NCBI GenBank assembly: GCA_014859685.1
Contig: JACUTU010000002.1
Location: 1 to 64,000 of the forward strand
Direction of reading: 5' to 3'
Length of the DNA stretch: 64,000 nt
Origin: Sulfurospirillum sp.
GTDB taxonomy: Bacteria > Campylobacterota > Campylobacteria > Campylobacterales > Sulfurospirillaceae
Positions 45,515-55,185 of the stretch are shown here, piece after piece. Made by a program: the position numbers and the translations under genes. A model generated the notes under the pieces. It was not told where the DNA came from. It saw only the letters and a program-made list of their open reading frames with translations, and searched no databases. Every line of letters begins with the position of its first letter. The stretch's first letter is position 1.

Positions 45515-46075
45515 ATGAATAAATATTTAAAACGAGCAATTCAAAATTTTAATGAAAAAAAATTTGACACTGCTCTTATGAATTTTTCATTTGCACTTAA
45601 AGAAAAGTATAGCGATGATGCTAAAATAGGTGCAATGCTGAGTGATCTTGGAACAAATAAACCAAATGAAGCCCTCGCTTTATTTGAGTATTATATGATA
45701 GCAAAACACGCAGAGATTAAAAATTCACAACAACTTATTGAAGAGATTATTGATGCTTTAGAATACAGTGTTGAAGAGATTTCAAATCTTTATCTAAAAA
45801 ATGAGATAGAGATGAAGCTAGATGAAGAAAATGTTATAGCCTATGATGATTTTAGAAAAATTGTAGCGGACAAGAACAGCTTTAAAGAAGCATTTGAAGA
45901 CATTATGTTTTCTACTAAAGTCATCATACAAAATAAAAATGATTTTATAGATTTTTTAGAACAACTTATTGACAATGGCTATAAAGATATTTCTATGAAC
46001 TATTTTGAAAGTGCCATTACTATGTTTCCAAATGATCAAAGACTCTTGTCACTTGTCGAAAAAGTAAAACAGTAA
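45515..46075 (+). CDS. Hypothetical helical (TPR-like) protein
   Basis: The 186 residues are almost all helical. The first 60 resemble a TPR pair (YLKRAIQNFNEKKFDTALMN, then LSDLGTNKPNEALALFEYYM), and the last 30 again (YKDISMNYFESAITMFPNDQ). No catalytic motif is visible. It is sandwiched between the nifU-like gene and murE, 1 and 4 nt away, in a conserved order, so likely a real core gene with unknown role. Confidence 0.75.
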   Translation: MNKYLKRAIQNFNEKKFDTALMNFSFALKEKYSDDAKIGAMLSDLGTNKPNEALALFEYYMIAKHAEIKNSQQLIEEIIDALEYSVEEISNLYLKNEIEMKLDEENVIAYDDFRKIVADKNSFKEAFEDIMFSTKVIIQNKNDFIDFLEQLIDNGYKDISMNYFESAITMFPNDQRLLSLVEKVKQ

Positions 46076-46079
46076 AAAT

Positions 46080-47381
46080 ATGAGATTGCAATTTTCACTA
46101 CACAATGAACAACTATTTATCTGTGACAATACACAAGAATGTGATATGCAAACATATCTTTTACGCACATCACAAAATGATTTATACCTCAAAGATTTTG
46201 ATGCTAAAAAATGCAAAGGTATTTTAAGCATCGCTACATGTAAGCAACTTTTAGGCATAGATGAACGCATAAAAATCATAGGTATTACAGGCACAAATGG
46301 TAAAACTACAACCGCAGCTGCTATCTATTCTATATTGCTTGATTTGGGAAAAAAAGTCGGGCTGCAAGGCACAAGAGGCTCTTTTATCAATGATGTAAAA
46401 GTGAGCGATAAAAGCCTTACAACTCCGCCAATTTTGCAGACACTGCATAATCTACATGTAGCTTCGCAGCAATGCTGTGAATACTTTGTTATGGAAGTAA
46501 GCTCGCATGCGATAGTACAAAAGCGAGTAGAGGGTTTGTCATTTGCTTTAAAAATACTTACCAATATCTCACAAGACCATCTTGATTATCATAAGACTTT
46601 TGAAAATTATGTTGCGATAAAGAGTAGTTTTTTTGATGATACATCTTTAAAACTTATCAACAAAGATGAACCAAAAATCCAATTTAATCCAAAAAATTGT
46701 ATGACTTACGGGTTGGAAAAACCAGCAACTTATAAAGTAGCCGCATATTCACTCAAAGATGGTATCTCTGTAGCCATACAAAACATAGATAAAATGTTTC
46801 ATTTTCATTCAAGTATGCACGGACTTTTTAATGTCTACAATCTTACAGCCGCTCTAAGTGGTGTAGATATGCTTAAAGTTGCACCGCAAAATGAGATATG
46901 TGAAGCGATAGAAAATTTTGCAGGAGTTTCAGGACGAATGGAAGTTGTAAGTGAAGAACCACTTGTGATTGTTGATTTTGCACATACGCCAGATGGAATT
47001 GAAAAAGTTTTAGATGCCCTCAAAGAAAAAGAAATCATTGTTGTTTTTGGTGCCGGCGGTGATCGCGATAGAAGCAAACGCCCCTTGATGGGTAAAATTG
47101 CAAAAAGATTTTCAAAATATTGCATAATAACAAGCGACAATCCAAGAAGCGAAGACCCACTAGCAATTATCGCAGATATACAAAAAGGAATCTCAAACAA
47201 TGATGGCTTACATGTACAGCCAGATAGAAAAAAAGCAATAGCGTTAGCACTTCAATTGTGCACGAATGAAGTCGTGGTTATTTTGGGTAAGGGCGATGAA
47301 ACTACTCAAGAGATACAAGGGATGAAATTTGCTTTTGATGATCGAGAGATTGTGCAAGAATTACTCAAGAAAGATCTTTGA
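46080..47381 (+). CDS. murE: UDP-MurNAc-tripeptide synthetase (MurE)
   Basis: It adds meso-diaminopimelate to UDP-MurNAc-Ala-Glu in peptidoglycan synthesis. The ATP loop IIGITGTNGKTTTAAAIYSI is at about 61-80, NISQDHLDYHKTFENYVAIK near 161 and SDNPRSEDPLAII near 348; the DNPR motif marks DAP-type specificity. With 433 residues it is shorter than the enterobacterial enzyme (about 495), with a reduced N-terminal domain, usual in this phylum. Confidence 0.96.
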   Translation: MRLQFSLHNEQLFICDNTQECDMQTYLLRTSQNDLYLKDFDAKKCKGILSIATCKQLLGIDERIKIIGITGTNGKTTTAAAIYSILLDLGKKVGLQGTRGSFINDVKVSDKSLTTPPILQTLHNLHVASQQCCEYFVMEVSSHAIVQKRVEGLSFALKILTNISQDHLDYHKTFENYVAIKSSFFDDTSLKLINKDEPKIQFNPKNCMTYGLEKPATYKVAAYSLKDGISVAIQNIDKMFHFHSSMHGLFNVYNLTAALSGVDMLKVAPQNEICEAIENFAGVSGRMEVVSEEPLVIVDFAHTPDGIEKVLDALKEKEIIVVFGAGGDRDRSKRPLMGKIAKRFSKYCIITSDNPRSEDPLAIIADIQKGISNNDGLHVQPDRKKAIALALQLCTNEVVVILGKGDETTQEIQGMKFAFDDREIVQELLKKDL

Positions 47382-47558
47382 AAAATAACAAATTAACTAC
47401 AAATTTTCAGCTAAATTGCATTTCTTTTCGATAAAATGCGACAAATTTTCTCAATCACATACAAATGCTAAGGAAAAAATTGATAAAATAGACACTCTTA
47501 TGCAGTTTGAGTGTTCAAAAATGAATCCCTCGTGGATGTAAAGATAAAGGGTTGATAC

Positions 47559-47924
47559 ATGACATTTGAGATGTTATACAGCAAGATTCACAGAGTAACT
47601 GTGAGTGATGCGAACTTGAATTATGTGGGATCTATAACAATAGATAAAGAACTTATGCAAGCCGCACACCTGAGAGTTGGTCAAAAAGTAGAGATAGTAA
47701 ATATCAATAATGGTGAGCGATTTTCTACCTATGTGATCCAAGGTGTCTATGGAAAACGGGATATTTGTCTCAATGGTGCCGCCGCAAGAAAAGCACATGT
47801 AGGCGATAAAATCATCATAATTTCCTATGCAAGTATGAATGAAGAAGAGTTAGAAAATTTTAAACCAGCAGTGGTTTTGGTTGATGAACATAACAATATA
47901 ATTGAATTGAGAGACTTTATATAA
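47559..47924 (+). CDS. panD: Aspartate 1-decarboxylase
   Basis: It makes beta-alanine for coenzyme A. The proenzyme self-cleaves at the Gly-Ser in [13 protein letters not shown] (about 21-33) to create the pyruvoyl group. [22 protein letters not shown] and [20 protein letters not shown] complete the pattern. It has 121 residues. The 177-bp gap before it contains an ACACTC/GAGTGT inverted pair at about 47490-47517, and the gene overlaps ybaB by one base. Confidence 0.96.
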   Translation: MTFEMLYSKIHRVTVSDANLNYVGSITIDKELMQAAHLRVGQKVEIVNINNGERFSTYVIQGVYGKRDICLNGAAARKAHVGDKIIIISYASMNEEELENFKPAVVLVDEHNNIIELRDFI

Positions 47925-48241
47925 TGTTTGATGGAATGGATTTTTCAAAAATGGGTGCGATGTTGCAACAAATGCAAGATCAGGCCAAGCAGATGGACGC
48001 AGAAGCTGCAAACTTAGAATACACAGCAAAAAGTGGTGGCGGACTTGTGCGGGTGAGCATAAATGGCCGCGGTGAAGTGAATGATATCAGCATAGATAAT
48101 TCACTACTTAGTGATAAAGAATCCTTGCAAATTCTACTCATGAGTGCTGTCAATGATGCCATTAGAATGGTCGAAGATGGCAAGAAACACGCAGCATCTC
48201 AGATGTTAGCTGGACTTGGAGGATTGGGCCCAAAAAATTGA
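47924..48241 (+). CDS. ybaB: YbaB/EbfC nucleoid-associated protein
   Basis: A small DNA-binding dimer: MDFSKMGAMLQQMQDQAKQM at the start, AKSGGGLVRVSINGRGEVND (about 34-53), and the final LAGLGGLG segment. It has 105 residues. It overlaps panD by one base and lies 10 bp ahead of the PDZ gene. Confidence 0.93.
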   Translation: MFDGMDFSKMGAMLQQMQDQAKQMDAEAANLEYTAKSGGGLVRVSINGRGEVNDISIDNSLLSDKESLQILLMSAVNDAIRMVEDGKKHAASQMLAGLGGLGPKN

Positions 48242-48251
48242 GGAGATGTGT

Positions 48252-49268
48252 ATGCGTTTTTTTCTAGGAATTGTCCTGTGTTTTCAGGTTACATTTGCTT
48301 TGGAATTTGTGTATCCGGATTTTAAACAGTGTTACGAAAAAAACAAAAATTCTTTTGTCTATTTTGACAATTTGAGGGCCATAGCAGTTGATGCACATAG
48401 GGCTGTGGCATATTCGAAAACAAAACCAACTCATCCTTATATCAAGCATGACCCATTTTTAAATCTCTACTTATTTGAGTCTAAAAAACCGCTAAAACCC
48501 GTAAAACTCAAAGATACAAAATATCTAAAAATTGGCGAATGGATAGCGGGTGCTGATGAACGATCTTTGTATGCTGGCAACCTTGCACAAATGGGTGATA
48601 TCATGGATAGTTTCTATTTGCAAAATGCCAAACTCGATGCAAATAGTATGGTTCTATGTTTATGTTGTGAAGTGTATGGTTTGGGAACTGGCGGAGGCAC
48701 TTTTATTGGCAGTGAATATATCAAACGATTTTTAACACAAACAAATCCATTTTATGGTGATATTGGAGTGCTATTTGAGCAAAAAGGACAAAATTTTTAC
48801 ATCAAACAGCTTAATCCATTGCACGCAGGTGAAGAATTGCGTCTTGGCGATGAGTTGGTTAAAATAGATGGTAAAAAACCAAGTTCACTCAAAACATTGA
48901 ACCAATATATCTTGTTTGCAAAAGAGAAACAAAAAATAAAACTAGAAATTTTGCGAGATAATGCACCCTTAAATTGTGAATTGCAAGTATTTTCAAGATT
49001 TGGCGGTGACTCAGTGAGCGATCCTTTTTTGGAAAAAAAAGGAATATTTTTAAACCAATCGCTTGTTATTGTAAAAATCACAAAAGATTCCTTTGGTGAT
49101 ACAAGTGGACTTAAAATCGGCGATAAACTTTTGCAAATCAATGGATTAGATATAAACGATACCGCAAAATTGAAGCATTTTTTGACAACAACGAAAATGA
49201 AAACCGTACAAATGCTTTTTGAGCGCAATAACTTTCAGTTTTTTATAAAACTTCTTCTAACAAAATAA
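48252..49268 (+). CDS. Secreted PDZ-domain protein
   Basis: ATG 48252 with AGGAG directly upstream gives a signal peptide (MRFFLGIVLCFQVTFALE). A cysteine pair CLCCEVYGLG lies near 135. Two PDZ-like parts follow: LNPLHAGEELRLGDELVKID (about 190-210) and DTSGLKIGDKLLQINGLDIN (about 285-305). There is no protease triad, so it is probably a periplasmic scaffold or adaptor. The longer frame from 48216 would bury the signal peptide. Confidence 0.8.
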   Translation: MRFFLGIVLCFQVTFALEFVYPDFKQCYEKNKNSFVYFDNLRAIAVDAHRAVAYSKTKPTHPYIKHDPFLNLYLFESKKPLKPVKLKDTKYLKIGEWIAGADERSLYAGNLAQMGDIMDSFYLQNAKLDANSMVLCLCCEVYGLGTGGGTFIGSEYIKRFLTQTNPFYGDIGVLFEQKGQNFYIKQLNPLHAGEELRLGDELVKIDGKKPSSLKTLNQYILFAKEKQKIKLEILRDNAPLNCELQVFSRFGGDSVSDPFLEKKGIFLNQSLVIVKITKDSFGDTSGLKIGDKLLQINGLDINDTAKLKHFLTTTKMKTVQMLFERNNFQFFIKLLLTK

Positions 49269-49280
49269 TAAGGAATATTT

Positions 49281-50138
49281 TTGAACAAAAAACTTTTAGA
49301 TGATTTTGAATCCTATTTGCATGCAAATTTGCCAAAAGCACCAAGTTTCCATCCGCATTTTGAAGTTGCTTTGAGTGAAATGCTCAGTGCTGGTGGCAAG
49401 AGATTTCGTCCGATGCTTTTACTGAGTATAGTTCAGGCAAAACGACCGCTACTTTTGCAAAATGCTTATCCCGTAGCACTTGGGCTTGAGATGTTGCACA
49501 CATATTCACTTATTCACGATGATTTGCCATGCATGGATGATGCTCCGTTGAGGCGTTCACAACCAACGCTACATGTAAAGTATGATGAAGTGACTGCTGT
49601 GCTTGTTGGAGATGCACTCAACACACACGCTTTTTATATGCTCTCTCACGCTCCACTCAGTAGCGATATTCGTATGGAACTTGTGAAAATTCTCTCAAGA
49701 GATGGTGGCTTAGACGGTATGATTATTGGTCAAGCGATCGATTGTGCATTTGAGGATAAAAAACTCACACTTGAACACTTGGAATTTTTACATAAACATA
49801 AAACTGCAAAACTTATAGCAGCTTCTTTGCTTATGGGGGCTGTTATTTGTGAACTTGATGCTCAAACTAAAAAGATTTTGTATGCTTTTGGTTTGAAACT
49901 AGGATTGTTGTTTCAAATTCAAGATGATATCATTGATGCCACTTTAAGCGAGGATGAAGCTGGAAAAACAACTGCAAATGATAGCCACAAAAATTCCTTT
50001 GTAAATCTTTTGGGTATTGAAGGAGCCATAGCGAGCAAGCAAAAACTCTTAAATGAGTTGCGTGAAGATAGTAAAAATTGTGATGAAGATATAGCAAAAA
50101 ATTTATCACAGATAATAGACACATATTTTAAAGGATAA
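49281..50138 (+). CDS. ispA: Polyprenyl (farnesyl/geranyl) diphosphate synthase
   Basis: It condenses IPP with allylic diphosphates for quinone and undecaprenyl chains. The first aspartate-rich motif is in YSLIHDDLPCMDDAPLRRSQ (about 75-94, DDxxxxD), the second in LLFQIQDDIIDATLSEDEAG (about 211-230), and GGKRFRPMLLLS is near 33. It has 285 residues with a TTG start. It lies before tkt. Confidence 0.94.
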   Translation: MNKKLLDDFESYLHANLPKAPSFHPHFEVALSEMLSAGGKRFRPMLLLSIVQAKRPLLLQNAYPVALGLEMLHTYSLIHDDLPCMDDAPLRRSQPTLHVKYDEVTAVLVGDALNTHAFYMLSHAPLSSDIRMELVKILSRDGGLDGMIIGQAIDCAFEDKKLTLEHLEFLHKHKTAKLIAASLLMGAVICELDAQTKKILYAFGLKLGLLFQIQDDIIDATLSEDEAGKTTANDSHKNSFVNLLGIEGAIASKQKLLNELREDSKNCDEDIAKNLSQIIDTYFKG

Positions 50139-50142
50139 ATGA

Positions 50143-52116
50143 ATGAATGATCAAGATATATTGCAAAAACAAGCCGATACGATTCGGTTTTTAGCTGCGG
50201 ATATGGTACAAAAAGCAAAAAGTGGCCATCCAGGTGCGCCTATGGGTTTAGCTGATATCGTTACAATTTTAAGTAGATTTATCAACCATAATCCAAAAAA
50301 CCCGAAATGGATAAATCGAGATAGGCTTATTTTTAGTGGCGGACATGCGTCGGCTTTAGTGTATTCGTTTTTGCATCTGTCTGGTTATGATATTTCTTTG
50401 GAAGATTTGCAAGCATTTAGGCAATTAGGCAGTAAAACTCCTGGACATCCTGAATACGGCGAAGTACCTGGTGTAGAAGTGACCACAGGACCTCTAGGAC
50501 AGGGCATCACAAATGCCGTTGGATTTGCGATGGCTACAAAGTATGCTGCAAATATTCTCAACACGCAAGATACAAAAGTGATCACACACAAAGTTTATTG
50601 TTTGTGTGGGGATGGAGATTTGCAAGAGGGTATAAGCTATGAAGCGTGTTCATTGGCTGGACATCTTGGGCTTGATAATCTCGTTGTTATTTATGATTCA
50701 AACGCAATCACTATTGAAGGATCAACTGATTTAGCATGGAGCGAAGATGTCAAAGCTCGTTTTGAAGCACAAGGTTGGCAAGTTTCTCGCATAGATGGAC
50801 ATAATTTTGATGAGATACAAACAGTGTTGCAAAATGCAAGCGAACAAACAAAACCTTACTTAATTATCGCAGATACAACGATCGCTAAAGGTGCTTGCAA
50901 GATGGAGGGAAGCCACCATGCGCATGGTGCTCCTTTGGGTGAAGATGAGATAAAAAACTCTAAAATCAAAGCTAAATTCGATCCAGATTTAAAATTTTAT
51001 GTTGATCCAGCCGTAAAAGCTAGATTTTCATGTGCGGTAGAAAAGGGCGAACTTAGTGAAGCTATTTGGCAAAAGATGGTTCAAAATGATTTGAGTCAAG
51101 AGCAAAAAGATTTATTTGAAGCACTTTTATATCCAGATTTTACGAAGATTCAATGGCCAGAATTTGAGGTAGGTGCTAGCGTAGCTACAAGAGATAGCAA
51201 TGGAAAAATTCTCAATGCAATAGCACGGGCAATTCCAGGATTTTTAGGTGGTAGTGCTGATTTGGGACCTTCAAACAAGAGCGAATTGAATGATATGGGA
51301 AGTTTCCCACACGGACGCAATATCCATTTTGGTATCCGTGAACACGCAATGGCTGCGATTTCAAATGCTTTTGCTCTCTATGGCTTATTTATACCTTTTA
51401 ATGCAACATTTTTTATCTTCTCAGATTACCAAAAACCAGCCGCAAGACTTAGCGCTCTTATGGGGCTGAAAAACTATTTTGTGTGGACACACGATAGTAT
51501 TGGTGTGGGTGAAGATGGACCAACACACCAACCTGTCGAACAGCTCAGTCAGTATAGGGCTTTGCCAAATTTTTATACATTCCGTCCAGCCGATGCGGTT
51601 GAAAATGTAAAATCATGGAAAAAAGCCTTAAGTATGGATGCACCTTGTGCTTTTGTTTGCTCGCGTCAAGGGCTCAAAGTGCTTAAGGACGATAGAGCTT
51701 ATGGAGATGTTGCCAATGGTGGCTACTTGCTTACAAAAAGAGATAATGCACATATCACGCTTATGGCAAGCGGTAGTGAAGTTTTTTCAGCTTTGCAAGC
51801 TGGCTGCAAACTTGCAAACTTAGGCGTCAATGCGAACATAATAAGTGTTCCATGCTTTGATCTGCTTGTACAACAAAGCCCTGAGTATATAGCAAATATA
51901 ATTCATAAAAATACAAAAGTGCTTGCAATAGAAGCAGCTGGAGGTCAAGAATGGTACCGATTTGCTGATGAAGTTATCTGTATGAGCGGATTTGGCGCCT
52001 CTGCACCAGCTGAGTTATTATTTGAAAAATTTGGACTTACAGCGGAGCATATAGTGCAAAAAGTATGTGAAATGTTGGGTGTAACATACCAAAATGTCGT
52101 AGGATGCAAAGTATAA
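50143..52116 (+). CDS. tkt: Transketolase
   Basis: A thiamine-diphosphate enzyme of the pentose-phosphate pathway. KSGHPGAPMGLADIVTILSR (about 27-46), the cofactor block YCLCGDGDLQEGISYEACSL near 149-168 (GDG...), and THDSIGVGEDGPTHQPVEQL near 451-470 are present. It has 657 residues, full length. It starts 4 nt after ispA. Confidence 0.97.
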   Translation: MNDQDILQKQADTIRFLAADMVQKAKSGHPGAPMGLADIVTILSRFINHNPKNPKWINRDRLIFSGGHASALVYSFLHLSGYDISLEDLQAFRQLGSKTPGHPEYGEVPGVEVTTGPLGQGITNAVGFAMATKYAANILNTQDTKVITHKVYCLCGDGDLQEGISYEACSLAGHLGLDNLVVIYDSNAITIEGSTDLAWSEDVKARFEAQGWQVSRIDGHNFDEIQTVLQNASEQTKPYLIIADTTIAKGACKMEGSHHAHGAPLGEDEIKNSKIKAKFDPDLKFYVDPAVKARFSCAVEKGELSEAIWQKMVQNDLSQEQKDLFEALLYPDFTKIQWPEFEVGASVATRDSNGKILNAIARAIPGFLGGSADLGPSNKSELNDMGSFPHGRNIHFGIREHAMAAISNAFALYGLFIPFNATFFIFSDYQKPAARLSALMGLKNYFVWTHDSIGVGEDGPTHQPVEQLSQYRALPNFYTFRPADAVENVKSWKKALSMDAPCAFVCSRQGLKVLKDDRAYGDVANGGYLLTKRDNAHITLMASGSEVFSALQAGCKLANLGVNANIISVPCFDLLVQQSPEYIANIIHKNTKVLAIEAAGGQEWYRFADEVICMSGFGASAPAELLFEKFGLTAEHIVQKVCEMLGVTYQNVVGCKV

Positions 52117-52122
52117 TTTTTG

Positions 52123-52815
52123 ATGGCTAGATTGATCGTATATGGAGATATTCATGGATGTCTTGATGAACTCATAGCACTTCGCAAAAAGATAGGTATA
52201 CTTGATGATGATATCGAAGTATGCGTTGGCGATGTGATCACAAAAGGCAATAACTCGCTTAAGACACTCAAATTTCTACGCAAAAAAGGAATTTTTTGCG
52301 TTTTAGGCAATAATGAAGAGATTTTTTTGCGTTTTATGAATGAAAGAGAGAACAATTCTAGCCTCAAACTTGATCAAGACAAAAAAAATATTTTGAGAAA
52401 TCTTAGTATAAAAGACTGGGATTTTTTGCGTAGTTTACCCTATTTTATTCAGATTGACCGCTATACTATTGTGCATGGTGGTTTACAAAATAGTATGAAT
52501 TTACAAACATTGAGCCAAGAAGATAAAGATAAAATTATAAAAATGCGTTACTTAAGCAAAAGTGGTAAGTTTATCGCTTATGAAAAAGAAGATAAAAAAT
52601 CAGTCTTCTGGGCAGATCTATATGATGGTAAAAATGGTTTTGTGATCTACGGGCATCAAAGGTTTAAAGAACCAAAATTAAGCGCCCACGCTATAGGCAT
52701 TGATACGGGATGTGTGTATGGGCAAAAACTTACTGCACTCATTGTAGAAGAGCAAGAGATGCGTTTTGTGAATGTTACTTTTGGTGAGCAAGACACAAAC
52801 AAAGTTGCGCCATGA
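52123..52815 (+). CDS. Metallophosphatase (PPP/calcineurin type)
   Basis: The three metal motifs are in order: VYGDIHGCLDELIALR (about 6-21), VCVGDVITKGNNSLKTL (about 35-51) and CVLGNNEEIFLRF (about 60-72), with histidines in TIVHGGLQNS and IYGHQRF. It belongs to the diadenosine-tetraphosphatase/serine-threonine phosphatase group; the substrate is unclear. ATG 52123 is taken over TTG 52120. It overlaps the next gene by 4 nt. Confidence 0.85.
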   Translation: MARLIVYGDIHGCLDELIALRKKIGILDDDIEVCVGDVITKGNNSLKTLKFLRKKGIFCVLGNNEEIFLRFMNERENNSSLKLDQDKKNILRNLSIKDWDFLRSLPYFIQIDRYTIVHGGLQNSMNLQTLSQEDKDKIIKMRYLSKSGKFIAYEKEDKKSVFWADLYDGKNGFVIYGHQRFKEPKLSAHAIGIDTGCVYGQKLTALIVEEQEMRFVNVTFGEQDTNKVAP

Positions 52816-53483
52816 TAAAAGCGGTTATTTTTGATCTTGATGGAACGCTTTTGGATACACTTGAAGATATTGCCTTGAGTGCTAATTTTGTGTTGGAGCA
52901 ATTTGCACAAAAGCCAATAGCCATTGATGCTTATCGTTTTTTAGTTGGTAGTGGTGCATTTGCACTGATGCAGGCGATTTTACCACAAGGTGATGAACGG
53001 ACACATAAACGAGCGTTGAAAATTTTTGAAACACATTATGTAAAGCAATTTACTCAACATTCAAAGCTTTATGCAGACATTGGTAAATTGTTGAGCTTTT
53101 TGCAAATCAATGGCATAAAACTAGCAATTCTTTCCAATAAGCCAAATAAATTTACAAAAATGTGTGCTATAAAATATCTCCAAAATTGGCATTTTGAAGC
53201 AGTCTATGGGATTCGTGAAGGAATTGCAAAAAAACCTGATCCAAATAGTGTTTTGCAAATCTTAGAAGCCTTACATGTAGATGTAAATGAGGCTTTGTTT
53301 GTTGGCGATACAAAGATCGATATGCAAACAGCTACAAACGCTAAAATGCGTTCAATTGGTGTACTTTGGGGTTTTAGGGATAAAGACGAATTGCTAACAA
53401 ATGGTGCAACGCATATCGTTACAAATCCCCTTGAATGTATAAAGCTTATAAAAATATTAAAGGATAAAAATGCCGTGGTATGA
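52812..53483 (+). CDS. gph: Phosphoglycolate phosphatase-like HAD hydrolase
   Basis: Motif I IFDLDGTLLDTLEDIALSAN (about 6-25), motif II LAILSNKPNKFT (about 108-119), lysine in GIAKKPDPNSVL (about 137-148), motif IV FVGDTKIDMQTATNAKMRSI (about 160-179). The layout is that of Gph, which clears 2-phosphoglycolate. It has 223 residues and overlaps uppP by 14 nt. Confidence 0.85.
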   Translation: MIKAVIFDLDGTLLDTLEDIALSANFVLEQFAQKPIAIDAYRFLVGSGAFALMQAILPQGDERTHKRALKIFETHYVKQFTQHSKLYADIGKLLSFLQINGIKLAILSNKPNKFTKMCAIKYLQNWHFEAVYGIREGIAKKPDPNSVLQILEALHVDVNEALFVGDTKIDMQTATNAKMRSIGVLWGFRDKDELLTNGATHIVTNPLECIKLIKILKDKNAVV

Positions 53484-54264
53484 GATTGTTTTTTTGAGTT
53501 TTATTCAAGGCTTTAGTGAATTTTTGCCGATATCAAGTTCTGCTCATCTTATCTTAGTTCCTGTAATTTTTGGATGGGATGACCAAGGTTTAGCATTTGA
53601 TGTTGCCTTACATGTAGGCACACTTTTGGCTGTTTTATATTATTTTAAGAGTGATATTTTGCAGATATTTTCTGATATGTACAAAAGTTTAAAATTTCGT
53701 AAAGCTTATGAGCAAAGCACATTGGGATGGGGCGTTATCATAGGAACAATTCCTGTTGGACTTGTTGGTTTAATCTTTAATGATTTTATCAGTGAGCAAC
53801 TTCGCTCTCCTTTGGTAATTGCTTCAAGTACTATAATCTTTGCTTTAGTTTTATTGTTGGGCGATAAATTCGCTGGTATAAAAAGTGAAAAAAATATCAC
53901 GATAGTCCTTGCTGTTGTTATAGGTATAGCACAAGCGGTTGCACTCATTCCTGGCACTTCAAGATCAGGCATTACAATGAGTGCCGCGATGCTTTTAGGT
54001 TTTTCAAGGGTAGCTGCCGCAAGATTTTCCTTTTTACTCTCCATTCCTGTGATCGTGCTAGCAGGCGGCTTGAAGTGTTTAGAGTTGTTGCAATCCCAAA
54101 TCATAGTACATTGGGGAGAACTTTTGTCTGCGGTATTTTTGTCTGGCTTGAGTGCGTACCTTTGTATCGTGTTATTTTTAAGACTTATTTCAAAAAGCTC
54201 CATGATTCCATTTGTGATTTATAGATTTTTATTGGGCATTTTTCTTTTTTATATGTTTGTATAA
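53470..54264 (+). CDS. uppP: Undecaprenyl-diphosphatase
   Basis: It recycles the lipid carrier for wall and surface polysaccharide. IQGFSEFLPISSSAHLILVP (about 12-31) and the phosphatase loop LIPGTSRSGITMSAAMLLGF (about 160-179) are the two family signatures; about eight helices fill 264 residues. It supports both murein synthesis and the O-antigen-type cluster here. ATG 53470. Confidence 0.96.
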   Translation: MPWYEIVFLSFIQGFSEFLPISSSAHLILVPVIFGWDDQGLAFDVALHVGTLLAVLYYFKSDILQIFSDMYKSLKFRKAYEQSTLGWGVIIGTIPVGLVGLIFNDFISEQLRSPLVIASSTIIFALVLLLGDKFAGIKSEKNITIVLAVVIGIAQAVALIPGTSRSGITMSAAMLLGFSRVAAARFSFLLSIPVIVLAGGLKCLELLQSQIIVHWGELLSAVFLSGLSAYLCIVLFLRLISKSSMIPFVIYRFLLGIFLFYMFV

Positions 54265-55116
54265 ATGCGTTTTATATCGATTGTTTCTAATAAATATTTC
54301 CGTAGTGTTCTGGGATTTTTGTTGGCATTTTCACTCTTCTTTGCCCACAATCTACGCATTCCAGTTGCGGACACAAAAGCTGATCAATACTTTAGCCAAA
54401 CGATCACTCAAGCGAGCATCGCGTATGCAACTGTGCGAACACTCAATGCTACTGTTTCAATTATCCAAGAGTCTAAACTTCAGTTAGAACCAGCTGGTAT
54501 CGGAGTGAGTTTAGCGGTTGGACAGGTGTTAGATCCACTCAATGATATGGTCGAACGCGTGAGCAATGTACTTGTTTTTTCCATCGCTTCTTTGGGAGTT
54601 CAAAAGCTTCTTTTTGAGATAACACTCTCGTTTTTTGCAAGCCTTGCAGCCATTTTGCTCATTATAATTTCACTGCTTTCTTTACTCGAATTTGCATGGG
54701 TAAAAATAGTCCAAAAAGCTATGCTCCAGTTTGCTATTTTGCTTATTGTGGCACGAATATGCCTGCCATTTTCTGCACTTGCCAATGATTTTTTAGCAAA
54801 GAATTTTTTCGAACCACGCATCAATCAAGCCAATTTAGCATTAGAATTTAAAAGCAACAGTCTCAAAATCATAGAAGACATTCAACTTCCATCACAAGGA
54901 ACTTTTAGTATTCTTACGCACGGTGTTGATTTTCTAACAAAAAAAGCCACCGATCTTCAAGATATGATACAATATCTCACACAAAACGCTAGCAATATGA
55001 TAGAAAACCTGCTTACGCTCACTTTTTTATATGCGAGTATTTTTCTCGTACAAGTTTTACTGCTTCCGCTATTTACTTTTTGGATTCTCATAAAAAGCTT
55101 ACAAATCATTCTTTAA
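54265..55116 (+). CDS. Hypothetical membrane protein
   Basis: I do not recognise this 283-residue protein. It starts with a hydrophobic helix (SVLGFLLAFSLFFAHNL, about 13-29), a periplasmic helical part (about 35-95), three closely spaced helices (about 98-175, including FASLAAILLIIISLLSLLEF) and a last helix near the C-terminus (FLVQVLLLPLFTFWILI). It starts immediately after uppP, so it probably shares its message. cas9 begins 69 bp later with its own -10-like TAAAAT at 55150. Confidence 0.65.
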   Translation: MRFISIVSNKYFRSVLGFLLAFSLFFAHNLRIPVADTKADQYFSQTITQASIAYATVRTLNATVSIIQESKLQLEPAGIGVSLAVGQVLDPLNDMVERVSNVLVFSIASLGVQKLLFEITLSFFASLAAILLIIISLLSLLEFAWVKIVQKAMLQFAILLIVARICLPFSALANDFLAKNFFEPRINQANLALEFKSNSLKIIEDIQLPSQGTFSILTHGVDFLTKKATDLQDMIQYLTQNASNMIENLLTLTFLYASIFLVQVLLLPLFTFWILIKSLQIIL

Positions 55117-55185
55117 AGATTTTTTTATCAGATTTATTTTTATATGTAGTAAAATGTACATTATTTTTCGCAAAAAGGAATAGAT

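Noticed and set aside
48216-48251. Upstream start for the PDZ protein
   Set aside because: It would overlap ybaB and place charged residues before a clear signal peptide; AGGAG precedes ATG 48252.
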